Of a stretch of DNA of 64,000 bases, positions 34,037-42,569 are shown in pieces. The translations under genes and the position numbers were made by a program. Where the stretch lies: the NCBI RefSeq assembly GCF_021735925.1, contig NZ_WMEA01000005.1, positions 114,869-178,868 of the forward strand, written 5' to 3'. How positions within the stretch are numbered: position 1 is the stretch's first letter; each line of letters opens with the position of its first letter. The DNA is from Loktanella sp. M215. GTDB taxonomy: Bacteria; Pseudomonadota; Alphaproteobacteria; Rhodobacterales; Rhodobacteraceae. The notes beneath the pieces were generated by a model. The model was not told where the DNA came from. It was given only the letters and a program-made list of their open reading frames with translations, and did not search any database.

Positions 34037-34834
34037 ATGAAACTAATTTCATATGTGGCCCTGAATATGGCCATGGTGACCCCGGCTTTTGCGCAAGACA
34101 CGGTGATGTTTGATCCCGACATTGTTCATGAGGCGAAGGACGGTGTTGTCCGCCTATATGGGGCGGGCGGCCCCCATACAGCACTTCAAAAAGTGGCCGA
34201 TCTTTGGCAAGAGCAAACGGGAGGTACCGTCGCGATCACCTTCGGTCCCGAACCCAAATGGTCTCAGCAGGCCCAGGCAGATGCCGACATCATCTGGGGC
34301 ACGTCCGAACAGTCGATGACGGCCTTTCTGGAGACCTACAAATCATTCTCGTCGGATCAAGTGATGCCGATTTACCTGCGTCCCGCCATTATTGCGGTCA
34401 AGGCCGGCAACCCCAAATCCATTACCGGTTTCGACGACCTGCTGGCAGAAGGCATCAAGGTCGTGGTGACCGAAGGCGCAGGCGTCGGAAACACATCTGG
34501 CACCGGCGTCTGGGAAGATGTGGCCGGACGTACGGGCAGCCTGTCGGACGTTGTCGGATTGCGTAAGAATATCGTCGCGTTTGAACATGGATCAGGTGCT
34601 GGTTTTAAAGCTTTTACCGATCTGGACGCTGACGCCTGGATCACTTGGCCTGACTGGACATCGCGTAACCCTGAAAAGATCGAGGCCGTTGCGTTCTCTC
34701 CTGACCGCGCAATCTGGCGCGATTTGAACGTCGCCCTGGCACCTGATGCTGATCCGGAGGCGCAGGCTTTTCTGAATTTTCTGGTGACCGATGAAGCACA
34801 GTCCCTGATGAAAACTGAAGGCTGGACCCGGTAA
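34037..34834 (+). CDS. Orphan periplasmic substrate-binding protein (type 2 PBP fold)
   Basis: A 265-aa secreted protein with a signal peptide (SYVALNMAMVTPAFA, cleavage near residue 19) and a ModA/AfuA-like PBP fold: VRLYGAGGPHTALQKVADLW, TFGPEPKWSQQAQADADIIWG, VVTEGAGVGNTSGTGVWEDV. No permease or ATPase gene is adjacent, so it may deliver to a distant transporter or to a sensor. It shares a promoter-like element with sorA, which places it in the presumed sulfite regulon; binding of sulfite or another oxyanion is a guess. Confidence 0.8.
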   Translation: MKLISYVALNMAMVTPAFAQDTVMFDPDIVHEAKDGVVRLYGAGGPHTALQKVADLWQEQTGGTVAITFGPEPKWSQQAQADADIIWGTSEQSMTAFLETYKSFSSDQVMPIYLRPAIIAVKAGNPKSITGFDDLLAEGIKVVVTEGAGVGNTSGTGVWEDVAGRTGSLSDVVGLRKNIVAFEHGSGAGFKAFTDLDADAWITWPDWTSRNPEKIEAVAFSPDRAIWRDLNVALAPDADPEAQAFLNFLVTDEAQSLMKTEGWTR

Positions 34835-35287
34835 CAGACCCCGCATACCGGGCCGGGTCAAACGTCCGGTCCGGTATGTGACACGGAATTTTGGTAGTGA
34901 GCCATTTCAGGCCGCTGCGGGACTTCAAAACGCATTCAGAACACCTTGCGGTGGGCGTTGGTCGTCGCATTGAGCGTACTTGAAGGCGATAGACTATCTC
35001 AATATCCTATATCTTCTGTCCATCCTGATTTCTGAATATGGCCAACGGTTCAAATCTGGCGTCTAGATTCAAAAATATCTGAATCAAGCCTCAGCCAACC
35101 ATTTCGGTAGAAATTAAACCTGCATTATCAGGCCAAGTTAGAGTGTCTTCGTGGGTATTGGCATTGATGAGACGGGGCTATCATGGCTGGGGCTACGCTT
35201 TTTACTTCTGCAGCTTTGTAAGGGCTGGGGTTTTTGTTGATGCCTCGTCTACCCGGCGTCGGCCTTCCCCCCGGACACTGACAAATA
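34835..35287. other. Intergenic region between the binding protein and the Tn3 element
   Basis: About 450 bases without a supportable gene. It begins with the hairpin at 34844-34878. The middle is AT-rich. The last bases before 35288 are the left target flank of the transposon (AAATA at 35283-35287). Confidence 0.4.
34844..34878. terminator. Inverted repeat after the binding protein gene
   Basis: CATACCGGGCC and GGTCCGGTATG form an 11-base stem with one mismatch and a 13-base loop, starting 10 bases after the stop. No T-run follows, so it is either a Rho-aided end or an mRNA-stabilising hairpin. Confidence 0.45.
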
Positions 35288-35325
35288 GGGGTAGATTCCG
35301 GCTGGGTGCAGAATAGTACGTTAGG
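35288..35325 (+). repeat. Left terminal inverted repeat of the Tn3-family element
   Basis: 38 bases starting GGGGTAGATTCCGG and ending TAGTACGTTAGG. It pairs with 38951-38988 on the opposite strand, with about eight mismatches or a one-base shift in the middle. The resolvase stop codon lies inside it. Confidence 0.85.
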
Positions 35326-35932
35326 CTCCGAGGACGCGCTTGCCGTAGTCTCGCAGATTGCCGTTCGGGTCGACGTAGCGATAGAGAGTAACGGGCCTCA
35401 CGCCTAATTCTTTGCAAAGTTCTGAAACAGACGTGTCGCGGTTTGCCATTGCGGCCTGTGCCATGCGCACCTGTGATTTTGACAGCGCGAATTTTCGTCC
35501 GCCTTTCCTCCCCCGCGCCCGGGCTGCCTGAAGACCGGCCACTGTGCGTTCACGGATCAACTCGCTTTCAAATTCGGCGAGAGCGGCAAAGATGCCGAAT
35601 GAAAGCCGTCCTGCCGCAGTTGTTGTGTCGATCTGCGCACCTTGCCCGGTGAGCACTTTAAGGCCAACCCCGCGCTCAGACAGCATACTGACGGTCTTGA
35701 CCAGATGATGCAGGCTACGCCCCAAACGATCGAGCTTCCACACAACCAGAACATCGCCGTCACGCAATGCCTTGAGGCAGGCCTCCAACCCTGGCCGGTC
35801 ATCCTTTTTGCCAGATGCCAGATCCGAGTAAATCTGCTCCTCTCCAACGCTCGCCGCGATCAAGGCATCCCGTTGCAGGTCAAGAGACTGCCTGCCATCG
35901 GCTTTAGAGACGCGCGCATAGCCAATCAGCAT
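35321..35932 (-). CDS. tnpR: Tn3-family resolvase (serine recombinase)
   Basis: A 203-aa small serine recombinase that resolves transposition cointegrates at the res site upstream of it. Visible are [21 protein letters not shown] with the catalytic Ser, [38 protein letters not shown] and the C-terminal helix-turn-helix ([21 protein letters not shown]). Its last codons overlap the left inverted repeat. It is divergent from the transposase gene. It differs from the recombinase at 12383-12943. Confidence 0.93.
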   Translation of the reverse strand: MLIGYARVSKADGRQSLDLQRDALIAASVGEEQIYSDLASGKKDDRPGLEACLKALRDGDVLVVWKLDRLGRSLHHLVKTVSMLSERGVGLKVLTGQGAQIDTTTAAGRLSFGIFAALAEFESELIRERTVAGLQAARARGRKGGRKFALSKSQVRMAQAAMANRDTSVSELCKELGVRPVTLYRYVDPNGNLRDYGKRVLGA

Positions 35933-36052
35933 GTGTCACAAACGTTGGTTTGTGATGCTTGGGTTCGGCGGTCGCTTTCGGGCAACGGATTTATTCCTTA
36001 TCTCATATCATAAATAAATATACTCAATACCTCCCATGAAAGCAAAAGAAGC
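35933..36052. promoter_or_regulatory. Putative res site between tnpR and tnpA
   Basis: The 120-base divergent gap is AT-rich and contains an inverted repeat CACAAAC-GTTG-GTTTGTG near 35937-35954. Res sites of Tn3 elements normally occupy this position, with resolvase binding also repressing both genes. The three subsites have not been aligned. Confidence 0.5.
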
Positions 36053-38941
36053 ATGGCGCATCGCACCATTCTGACCGAGCGCCAGCGCGCGACACTATTT
36101 GATCTGCCAACCAGTGAAGCGGCACTACTTCACCATTACACGTTGGCCGATGATGACATCGAACATGTTCGTCTGCGAAGACGATCACAAAACCGGCTTG
36201 GGTTTGCCCTTCAGCTTTGCGCGTTTCGACACCCCGGCCGCCTCCTGACGGCTGGAGAGGTCATCCCAGAAAAAGCGATCAGGTTCATCGCGGCTCAGCT
36301 GGGAATGCAAGCGGTTGAGTTGGAGGGCTACGCCGTCCGCGAAGAGACTCGGCGGGATCATCTGATCGAGCTTAGAGCGATCTATGGCTACAAGATGTTT
36401 ACCGGACGTGGTGCCCGCGACCTGAAGGTTTGGCTTGAAACTGAGGCTGAGGTTGCGCGCTCTAATGAGGAGCTGGCGCGTCGGTTCGTGACAGAATGCC
36501 GCCGGAGCCAGACCATTCTGCCCGGGGTGTCGGTGATCGAACGGCTCTGCGCTGATGCGCTTGTCGCCGCCGAACGTCGGATGGAAACGCGCATCGCCGA
36601 CCGTCTCGACGCGCCCATGAGAGGCAGGCTGGATGCCCTGCTTTCGGAAGACGTCGATGACCGGGTCAGCCGTTTTGTCTGGTTGCGCCAATTTGAGGTT
36701 GGCAAGAACTCGGCAGACGCGAACCGCCTGCTGGACCGGTTGGAGTTTCTGCAAGGTCTCGGGCTTGCGACCGCTGCCCTTGATGGCGTTCCACCCCACC
36801 GGATCACCCGACTTCGTCGCCAAGGCGAACGATATTTCTCGGATGATTTGCGCGACATTTCCAGCGATCGGCGGTGGGCGATCATGACCGTCTGTGCTGT
36901 GGAATGGCAGGCTGCGATAGCTGATGCAGTGATTGAGACCCATGATCGGATCGTGGGTAAAACCTGGCGCGATGCCAAGAGGTTATGTGATGTGCAGATT
37001 ACCGGCGCCAAAGCAGCATTGCAGGACACACTTCGTTCTTTCTCAGGCTTGGGGGCCGCTCTCCTGGAAGCGCATGGCGATGGCGCACCCCTTGAGAGCG
37101 CGGTTACGACCGCCTGCGGTTGGCGTGATCTGGAAGGACTTGTCGCCACGGCGATGCAGTTGACCAGTACAATGGCTGCCAATCCCTTGGCCCATGTCGC
37201 CCAAGGCTATCATCGGTTCCGGCGCTACGCGCCGCGCATGTTGAGGGCGCTCGATATTCAGGCAGCATCGGTCGCCGAACCTTTGGTCGAAGCTACTCGG
37301 CTTGTCGCAAAGGGCGGACAAGAGACCGTTCGGCCAACAACCTTTCTGCGCCGCAGTTCCAAATGGCACCAGCACCTTCATGCGCAGCCCCCCGATGACC
37401 ATCGGCTTTGGGAAGTCGCCGTGTTGTTCCATCTGCGCGATGCCTTTCGCTCCGGCGATATCTGGTTGGTGCAGTCCCGGCGCTATGCCGACCTGAAGCA
37501 GGCGCTGGTGCCAATAGCAGAGGCGCGGGCCACACCCAGATTGGCAGTGCCCTTCGACCCGGCGGATTGGCTGGGAGATCGCAAAACCCGTATGATTGAG
37601 GGACTGAAACGCTTGGCACGCGCTGCCCGTGCCGGGGCAATTCCGGGTGGCTCTATTGAGGACGGAATGCTGAAGATCGACAGGCTCACCGCCGCAGTGC
37701 CCGCCGAGGCCCATGAACTTGTTCTGGATTTATACAAAAGGTTGCCCGATGTGCGGATCACCGATCTGCTTCTGGAGGTGGACAATGCCACAGGCTTCAC
37801 GGAAGCCTTCACCCATATACGCACCGGAGCACCTTGCACTGACAGGATCGGACTGCTGACCGTGCTGCTGGCGGAAGGCCTGAACCTCGGCCTCAGCAAG
37901 ATGGCCGAAGCCACCAGCACCCATGATTATTCCCAGCTCTCGCGCATCTCACGGTGGCATGTTGAAGGCGACGCGCTGAACCGCGCCTTGGCCATGGTGA
38001 TCGCGGCGCAATCCACCCTGCCCATGGCCCGTTTCTGGGGTGGCGGCACCACCGCCTCCAGCGACGGGCAGTTCTTTCCAACCACACGTCAAGGTGAGGC
38101 AATGAACCTGATCAACGCCAAATATGGCAATGAACCGGGGCTGAAAGCCTATACCCATGTTTCCGATCAGTTCGGCCCCTTTGCCACTCAAACCATCCCG
38201 GCGACCGTGAGCGAGGCCCCTTACATCCTCGATGGCCTGCTGATGAATGAGACCGGCAGAAATATCCGCGAACAATATGCTGACACCGGCGGCTTCACCG
38301 ATCATGTCTTCGCCGTCACAGCCCTTCTGGGCTTCCAGTTCATTCCGCGCATCCGTGATCTGCCCTCCAAGCGGCTCTATGTCTTCGATCCAAGTGCTGT
38401 CCCGAAGGAACTGAAAGGCCTGATTGGTGGCAAGGTCAGGCAAAGCATCATCACCACCAACTGGCCCGACATCCTGCGCAGTGCCGCTACCATGGTCGCG
38501 GGCGTCATGCCGCCCAGTCAACTGCTGCGAAAGTTTTCAGCCTATCCCCGCCAGCATGAGCTGGCCGAAGCCCTCAAAGAAATCGGACGCGTTGAACGGA
38601 CGCTGTTCATCATCGACTGGCTACTTGACGCCGACATGCAGCGCCGCGCTCAGATCGGGCTAAACAAAGGCGAAGCACACCACGCCCTGAAAAACGCCCT
38701 CCGCATCGGTTGCCAAGGTGAAATCCGCGACCGCACCGCCGAAGGTCAGCACTTCCGCATGGCAGGCCTCAACCTCCTCGCCGCCATCGTCATCCACTGG
38801 AACAGCAAACACCTTGGTCAAGCTGTCGCCGCACGAAAACGCGACGGGTTGGATTGCTCACCAATGCTACTGGCACATACCTCACCCCTCGGATGGGCAC
38901 ATATCCTCCTCACAGGCGAATACAGGTGGCCAAAACAGTAA
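36053..38941 (+). CDS. tnpA: Tn3-family transposase
   Basis: A full-length 962-aa DDE transposase of the Tn3 family. The acidic catalytic residues sit in GGTTASSDGQFFPTTRQ (first Asp), YADTGGFTDHVFA (second Asp) and NKGEAHHALKNALRIG (Glu). The N-terminal domain MAHRTILTERQRATLFDLPT is the DUF4158-type DNA-binding part. No frameshift or stop is seen, so it may be active. It ends 10 bases before the right inverted repeat. Confidence 0.95.
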   Translation: MAHRTILTERQRATLFDLPTSEAALLHHYTLADDDIEHVRLRRRSQNRLGFALQLCAFRHPGRLLTAGEVIPEKAIRFIAAQLGMQAVELEGYAVREETRRDHLIELRAIYGYKMFTGRGARDLKVWLETEAEVARSNEELARRFVTECRRSQTILPGVSVIERLCADALVAAERRMETRIADRLDAPMRGRLDALLSEDVDDRVSRFVWLRQFEVGKNSADANRLLDRLEFLQGLGLATAALDGVPPHRITRLRRQGERYFSDDLRDISSDRRWAIMTVCAVEWQAAIADAVIETHDRIVGKTWRDAKRLCDVQITGAKAALQDTLRSFSGLGAALLEAHGDGAPLESAVTTACGWRDLEGLVATAMQLTSTMAANPLAHVAQGYHRFRRYAPRMLRALDIQAASVAEPLVEATRLVAKGGQETVRPTTFLRRSSKWHQHLHAQPPDDHRLWEVAVLFHLRDAFRSGDIWLVQSRRYADLKQALVPIAEARATPRLAVPFDPADWLGDRKTRMIEGLKRLARAARAGAIPGGSIEDGMLKIDRLTAAVPAEAHELVLDLYKRLPDVRITDLLLEVDNATGFTEAFTHIRTGAPCTDRIGLLTVLLAEGLNLGLSKMAEATSTHDYSQLSRISRWHVEGDALNRALAMVIAAQSTLPMARFWGGGTTASSDGQFFPTTRQGEAMNLINAKYGNEPGLKAYTHVSDQFGPFATQTIPATVSEAPYILDGLLMNETGRNIREQYADTGGFTDHVFAVTALLGFQFIPRIRDLPSKRLYVFDPSAVPKELKGLIGGKVRQSIITTNWPDILRSAATMVAGVMPPSQLLRKFSAYPRQHELAEALKEIGRVERTLFIIDWLLDADMQRRAQIGLNKGEAHHALKNALRIGCQGEIRDRTAEGQHFRMAGLNLLAAIVIHWNSKHLGQAVAARKRDGLDCSPMLLAHTSPLGWAHILLTGEYRWPKQ

Positions 38942-38950
38942 ACCAAGGGG

Positions 38951-38988
38951 CTTAACGTACGATCCTGCACTCTCCGGTATCAGACCCC
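38951..38988 (-). repeat. Right terminal inverted repeat of the Tn3-family element
   Basis: Read on the minus strand it starts GGGGTCTGATACCGG and ends GATCGTACGTTAAG, 38 bases, close to the ends of Tn3 itself. It matches the left repeat at 35288-35325. Confidence 0.88.
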
Positions 38989-39288
38989 AGATATTCATTT
39001 TATTGGTATTTTTGGACCGATCGGATGATTGTCCATCAAACGCACCTTTTCCGAGCAGTGTCGTCTGAATGCAGCCGGGCATTGAGCCTTAGCGAACCAG
39101 TTTATCCTCGGAATAGAAAACTTTCGCTCTCGCCGCCCCGGTCATGCAGATCGCCTTTTGAAGGAGGATGCGGGTGGTAAACAGATCGGTGTCAAGGGCG
39201 CGTCAGGTGTCCGGAATGAACCAATAGGATTTCGTAGCAGGGCTAGCGTGCCGTCGAAGCCCTTTGCGGATGGTATGCCGGACATGGA
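38989..39288. other. Intergenic region right of the transposon
   Basis: About 300 bases between the transposon end and the lspA stop. No gene is convincing in any frame. Nothing recognised apart from the transposon flank AGATA at 38989-38993. Confidence 0.4.
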
Positions 39289-39798
39289 TTATCCCCCCGA
39301 AATATTTCCCTTGCGGTGACCCTGTTCAGGGTTCTCCGATTTGTCTTTCGTCGAGCGAAAGCTGTCCCAGAACAGCAGTGCCGCTCCACAGAAAACCGCC
39401 ACGTCAGCGAGGTTGAAGGACGGCCAGTGGTATGTTCCGAAATGGAAATCCAGAAAGTCGGGAACGGCTTGATACCGTATCCGATCGAGGACATTGCCGA
39501 GAGCACCGCCGATGATCAGTCCGAGCGCTGCCCCCGTCAGCTTGTCCGGCGCGCGCCATAACCAGATCAGCAGCCATGCCACGATCACGGCAGCAAGCGC
39601 GATGAGACCCCACCAGGGCACGATCCCGCCGAGGATGCCGAAGCTGACCCCATCGTTCAGGACACGAACAAGATTCAGAAAGGGCAGAACCTCGACCCCA
39701 TGCTCAAGCGCCGGGGTGTTCAGGGCAAGCGCCTTGGTGCCCTGATCGAGACCAAAAGCTGCAATCGCGCAGAGCCCACCCAGAATGCGGTTGTTCAT
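39289..39798 (-). CDS. lspA: Signal peptidase II (prolipoprotein signal peptidase)
   Basis: A 169-aa four-helix membrane aspartyl protease that removes lipoprotein signal peptides. Catalytic Asp regions are GGALGNVLDRIRYQAVPDFLDF and WPSFNLADVAVFCG. I start at MNNRILGGLC, whose ATG overlaps the CDF stop by 4 bases. Extra lspA copies paired with metal transporters are known from lead and cadmium resistance loci, which fits. A second, different lspA lies at 51847-52320. Confidence 0.92.
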   Translation of the reverse strand: MNNRILGGLCAIAAFGLDQGTKALALNTPALEHGVEVLPFLNLVRVLNDGVSFGILGGIVPWWGLIALAAVIVAWLLIWLWRAPDKLTGAALGLIIGGALGNVLDRIRYQAVPDFLDFHFGTYHWPSFNLADVAVFCGAALLFWDSFRSTKDKSENPEQGHRKGNISGG

Positions 39799-40649
39799 GC
39801 CGCCGCTTTCAGATCGGAGCGCGCATCGCGGATGATCGCCCAAGAAGAATGCAGGAACAATGCGGCGATGCCGAAGGCGACGATCAGGTCGGGCCATGCG
39901 CTACCCAGCCAAAACACCAGACCGGCGGCGATAACGACTGCCGCATTGCCGATGGCGTCGTTGCGCGAGAACAGCCAGACGGCACGCATGTTCGCGTCGC
40001 CCTTGCGGAATTTCAGCAGGGGCAACACGGAGATGACATTTATCACAAGAGCAATCAGGCCCAGTATCCCCATCAGAGTGGCGTCTGGCGGTGTCGGCTC
40101 GAATGCCCGCATGATGGTTGTGCCAAGGACCCCAAGACCGAGCAGGCCGAGAAAGGTGCCCTGAATCAGGGCTGATCGCGCTCGCCAGGCAAGGCTCCAA
40201 CCAATTGCCAGAAGGCCAAGGAAGGTGATTGCGCCATCGCCGATGAAATCGAGCGCATCGGCCTTCACAGCCTGCGATCCGGAGATGAACCCGCCGACCA
40301 TCTCGATGACACCATAACCAACATTCAGGATCACGACGATCCAGAGCGCGCGTCGGTAGGCCGGGTCCTGATGGGCCGCACCTTGCTGAAGGTCCTCATC
40401 GCTTTCGATGCGGTCAAACCCATACCCCGTGGTCTCAACGGCTTTCTCGATCTCCGGCAACCGCGCTTCTGGGGCCTTCAAGGTCATGATATGTGTCGCT
40501 GCCGACACTTTCACCGCGTCGGGCGCGACCCCGGCAGACTGCGCCGCCCGTTCAATCTGCGCGGCATCCTTGGCGCAATCCATGCCGGAGACGCGGTAAC
40601 GGAATGATGGAATATCTGCCGTCGAACCGGCGCTGTCGGCGTTGGCCAT
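39795..40649 (-). CDS. Cation transporter (CDF-like) with N-terminal HMA-like domain
   Basis: A 284-aa membrane protein. The N-terminal 75 residues form a heavy-metal-associated-like domain (FRYRVSGMDCAKDAAQIERA) in which the second Cys of the usual CxxC is absent. The remainder is a six-helix cation diffusion facilitator (GGFISGSQAVKADALDFIGDG; SRNDAIGNAAVVIAAG). It should export a divalent metal. AGGAGT precedes the ATG MANADSAGST. It overlaps lspA and is divergent from the ArsR-type regulator at 40706. Confidence 0.85.
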   Translation of the reverse strand: MANADSAGSTADIPSFRYRVSGMDCAKDAAQIERAAQSAGVAPDAVKVSAATHIMTLKAPEARLPEIEKAVETTGYGFDRIESDEDLQQGAAHQDPAYRRALWIVVILNVGYGVIEMVGGFISGSQAVKADALDFIGDGAITFLGLLAIGWSLAWRARSALIQGTFLGLLGLGVLGTTIMRAFEPTPPDATLMGILGLIALVINVISVLPLLKFRKGDANMRAVWLFSRNDAIGNAAVVIAAGLVFWLGSAWPDLIVAFGIAALFLHSSWAIIRDARSDLKAAA

Positions 40650-40686
40650 GGGTGCAATACTCCTGCTAGAGTGAATCAACAAACAA

Positions 40687-40708
40687 CATATCAGCGAGGA
40701 ATGATATG
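40687..40708 (+). promoter_or_regulatory. Inverted repeat covering the ribosome site and start codon of the ArsR-type gene
   Basis: CATATCA-N8-TGATATG, perfect 7-base arms. It includes the GAGGA ribosome site and the ATG of the regulator at 40706 and lies in the divergent promoter region with the CDF gene. Likely operator of the regulator, possibly also blocking translation. Confidence 0.5.
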
Positions 40709-41056
40709 GATCAGATTGTCGCCGACTGCAATACCGGGACTACCGCTATTGAGCGAAGAGCGAAGCTGTTTCGCGGCTTTGCGGACCCGAGCCGCCTCGC
40801 GATTCTAGACGCTTTGTGCGAAGCGCCGTTGGCCGTTCACCAGATAGTGACGCGTACGGACTTATCGCAGCCAAACGTTTCCAACCATCTCCGATGTCTT
40901 CTGGATTGCGGACTTGTGGCCAGCGATCGCGACGGACGCTTCATCCGCTACCGCATCAGCAGTTCGCGCATTGCAGCCCTTTTGAATGATGTTGACGCCC
41001 TTCTCGATATGGTCGCAAAGGGTGTTGAGGTGTGTGACAATTTTCGCGGAGCGTGA
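40706..41056 (+). CDS. ArsR/SmtB-family metal-responsive repressor
   Basis: A 116-aa winged-helix regulator. The reading helix is LAVHQIVTRTDLSQPNVSNHLRCLLDCGLV, and Cys residues at NHLRCLLDC plus VCDN near the C-terminus could bind Cd, Pb or Zn, as in CmtR-type sensors, where Cys in the recognition helix and C-terminal tail bind metal. It is divergent from the CDF transporter/lspA operon and likely represses it. Full length. Confidence 0.88.
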   Translation: MDQIVADCNTGTTAIERRAKLFRGFADPSRLAILDALCEAPLAVHQIVTRTDLSQPNVSNHLRCLLDCGLVASDRDGRFIRYRISSSRIAALLNDVDALLDMVAKGVEVCDNFRGA

Positions 41057-41099
41057 GCGATAATATCGTGGTCCACGAAATCCTGAACTCTTCACCGTA

Positions 41100-41310
41100 G
41101 TTAGAATCGTGCCCGTCCGGGCAACGTAGCCGGTAGGTTCGTAAACCCAACGCGCTCTCATCCCTTTCACATTAGACGCGAAGAGCGCATCCATCATGTC
41201 GTGCAGACGGGGATCGGCAATGCTATAGTGAATGGCCTGGCTTTCGCGCCTTGTCGCTACCATGCCAGCCTCACGCAACCTCGCGAGATGCCCGCCGTGG
41301 CCTCCTGATC
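41100..41310 (-). pseudogene. ArsR-family regulator fragment
   Basis: The minus strand reads GGHLARLREAGMVATRRESQ followed by AIHYSIADPRLHDMMDALFA, the second half of an ArsR/SmtB winged helix with its wing and dimerisation helix. The N-terminal half, with the first helices, is missing: upstream the frame runs into unrelated sequence near 41300. The open frame continues past the domain into non-homologous sequence. A truncated regulator, presumably non-functional. Confidence 0.55.
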
Positions 41311-41434
41311 AGTCACGGACCTCTCCAAGGGTCGCGCTTCTTAGACCAAGTATGGGGACACGATCTGGAAATCGGATCGGCTTCTGAAGCAGTTATTCGG
41401 CAAGTGGCCCGATCAAGCGCCACGAGTGATGCCT
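41303..41434 (+). pseudogene. Possible response-regulator DNA-binding-domain fragment
   Basis: On the plus strand a short frame contains SRFLDQVWGHDLEIGSASEA, which resembles the LLDxVWGxDxxV segment of PhoB/OmpR winged-helix domains. Flanking residues do not continue the domain. If real it is a small piece of a two-component regulator. Low confidence. Confidence 0.3.
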
Positions 41435-41810
41435 GAGCAAGCCCCCTTGGCCTTAGCGTAGGATTTCACAATCTTCCGCAAACGACCCCTGACGGCACTG
41501 GCACTACAATATGCGCCGCGCCTTAACCCTTCTGGGGGCAACCGGCCTCATTCAGGCAATCGTGGCCTGACGGGAGCATTGCCCGCCAAAACGGACCAAA
41601 GCAGGCCTCAAAATACCATGCAGAAACCGCTTTTTGGCGGTCTCATCGCCCACACGGTTCAAACCCGTCGAAACCGCAATGCAAGCCTCGGAATTCCATT
41701 CCCCACGATTAGGCGCGTTTCCACACGGTCTGGAGCGTTTTTGAAACATGCGTTAGGTCTGCTTCTGGGACTTTTCGGCTACTCTCTCCGATCCGACAAC
41801 TTCAACCGCC

Positions 41811-42566
41811 TCAGAACGGATCGACGATACCCTCCGCTTCCAACCCTTGTGTGTTTTCGGTGACGGTCCCATCTCTGTTAAGGTAGTACCTCACGGCAGC
41901 GGACGAATTCGGGCCGGGCATGATCAGCATCAACCCCTTTGCGGTGCGCAAGACTTTACCTCTGTTAGAGCAGCTCCCGAACTGGGGGGATGCGCGGAGG
42001 CCAGCGTCGTCAAGTGTCCCCCAGATGTAATATCCGGCGCATTTGTGTTCGCCTGTAGCCAGAAAGATTAAGAAGGAATTGCCCGACAGGGCTTCTACCT
42101 CCGGAAGATATGCGCTTTGAAAGGTCAGTATGTCGACATCGGTGATGAGCGTCAGATCATTGTTGGCGTAGGTCTGCGTCATGATGACAGAGCCGAGAGG
42201 CAGTTTTATTTCGGTGGAATTATCGGCAAAGCTCGGTCCCGCAACGACTAATATTATCAGCGCAAGGACAGAAGTAGTAAAGCGGGGGCACATTTTTTTC
42301 ATCAGGTTTATCTTCTCGTGGCTTTCCGTTTGCCGATATTCGATCTTGTGCAGCCGTGGCAAAACCAGCCAGATCATGGGACCAAAGAAGGCAAGACCGA
42401 ACGCGGCACAAAAGCCGATCGCTGCAAGGCGATCGCGACCTGTGGCACGGCTAAAAAGCCAGACCGTTTCATCCGCCGCTTTTCTGCTCATGGCATTGCC
42501 CCAGGCGAAAAGGCCCATATAGCCAAAGAGAATGGTGAGGGCACCCCACCCGAAGCCGGCGATCAT
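41811..42566 (-). CDS. Membrane protein with internal signal-peptide-like segment, unknown function
   Basis: A 251-aa frame of two unlike parts. Residues 1-80 form two membrane helices (GALTILFGYMGLFAWGN and LAAIGFCAAFGLAFFGPMIWLVL). Residue 89 starts a sequence that looks like a second protein start with its own signal peptide (MKKMCPRFTTSVLALIILVV), followed by a secreted domain with two Cys (HKCAGYYIWG, FGSCSNRG). The gene starts 4 bases beyond the zntA stop with GAGG 8 bases upstream. It may be a fusion, or two genes in one frame. No family recognised. Confidence 0.6.
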   Translation of the reverse strand: MIAGFGWGALTILFGYMGLFAWGNAMSRKAADETVWLFSRATGRDRLAAIGFCAAFGLAFFGPMIWLVLPRLHKIEYRQTESHEKINLMKKMCPRFTTSVLALIILVVAGPSFADNSTEIKLPLGSVIMTQTYANNDLTLITDVDILTFQSAYLPEVEALSGNSFLIFLATGEHKCAGYYIWGTLDDAGLRASPQFGSCSNRGKVLRTAKGLMLIMPGPNSSAAVRYYLNRDGTVTENTQGLEAEGIVDPF

Positions 42567-42569
42567 CCG

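Larger units (their letters stand above)
35288..38988. mobile_element. Tn3-family transposon, 3.7 kb, no passenger genes
   Basis: A complete minimal Tn3-type element: 38-base inverted repeats at both ends, a leftward resolvase, a short putative res region (35933-36052) and a rightward 962-aa transposase. The outer bases read GGGGT at each end and the inner bases ACGTTAAG or ACGTTAGG, as in Tn3 family ends. The 5-base flanks are AAATA (left) and AGATA (right), a 4 of 5 match, so the expected target duplication is imperfect. It lies between the sulfite module and metal genes. Confidence 0.9.
41057..41810. other. Gene debris between the ArsR-type and zntA regions
   Basis: About 750 bases with no intact gene. 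It contains an ArsR-type fragment on the minus strand and a possible response-regulator fragment on the plus strand, listed separately. The stretch 41450-41760 shows no recognisable product. The mixture suggests an old recombination or insertion site. Confidence 0.45.

Noticed and set aside
35940..36000. GGAATAAA on the minus strand upstream of tnpR, resembling the ECF promoter
   Set aside because: The downstream CGT spacing differs from 13 bases and the site is inside the transposon res region, so chance is likelier.
36185..36943. A 252-aa minus-strand frame inside the Tn3 transposase
   Set aside because: Pure antisense of tnpA with no domain.
38989..38993. Exact 5-base target duplication for the Tn3 element
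   Set aside because: Flanks are AAATA and AGATA; only four of five bases match, so I do not call it a true duplication.
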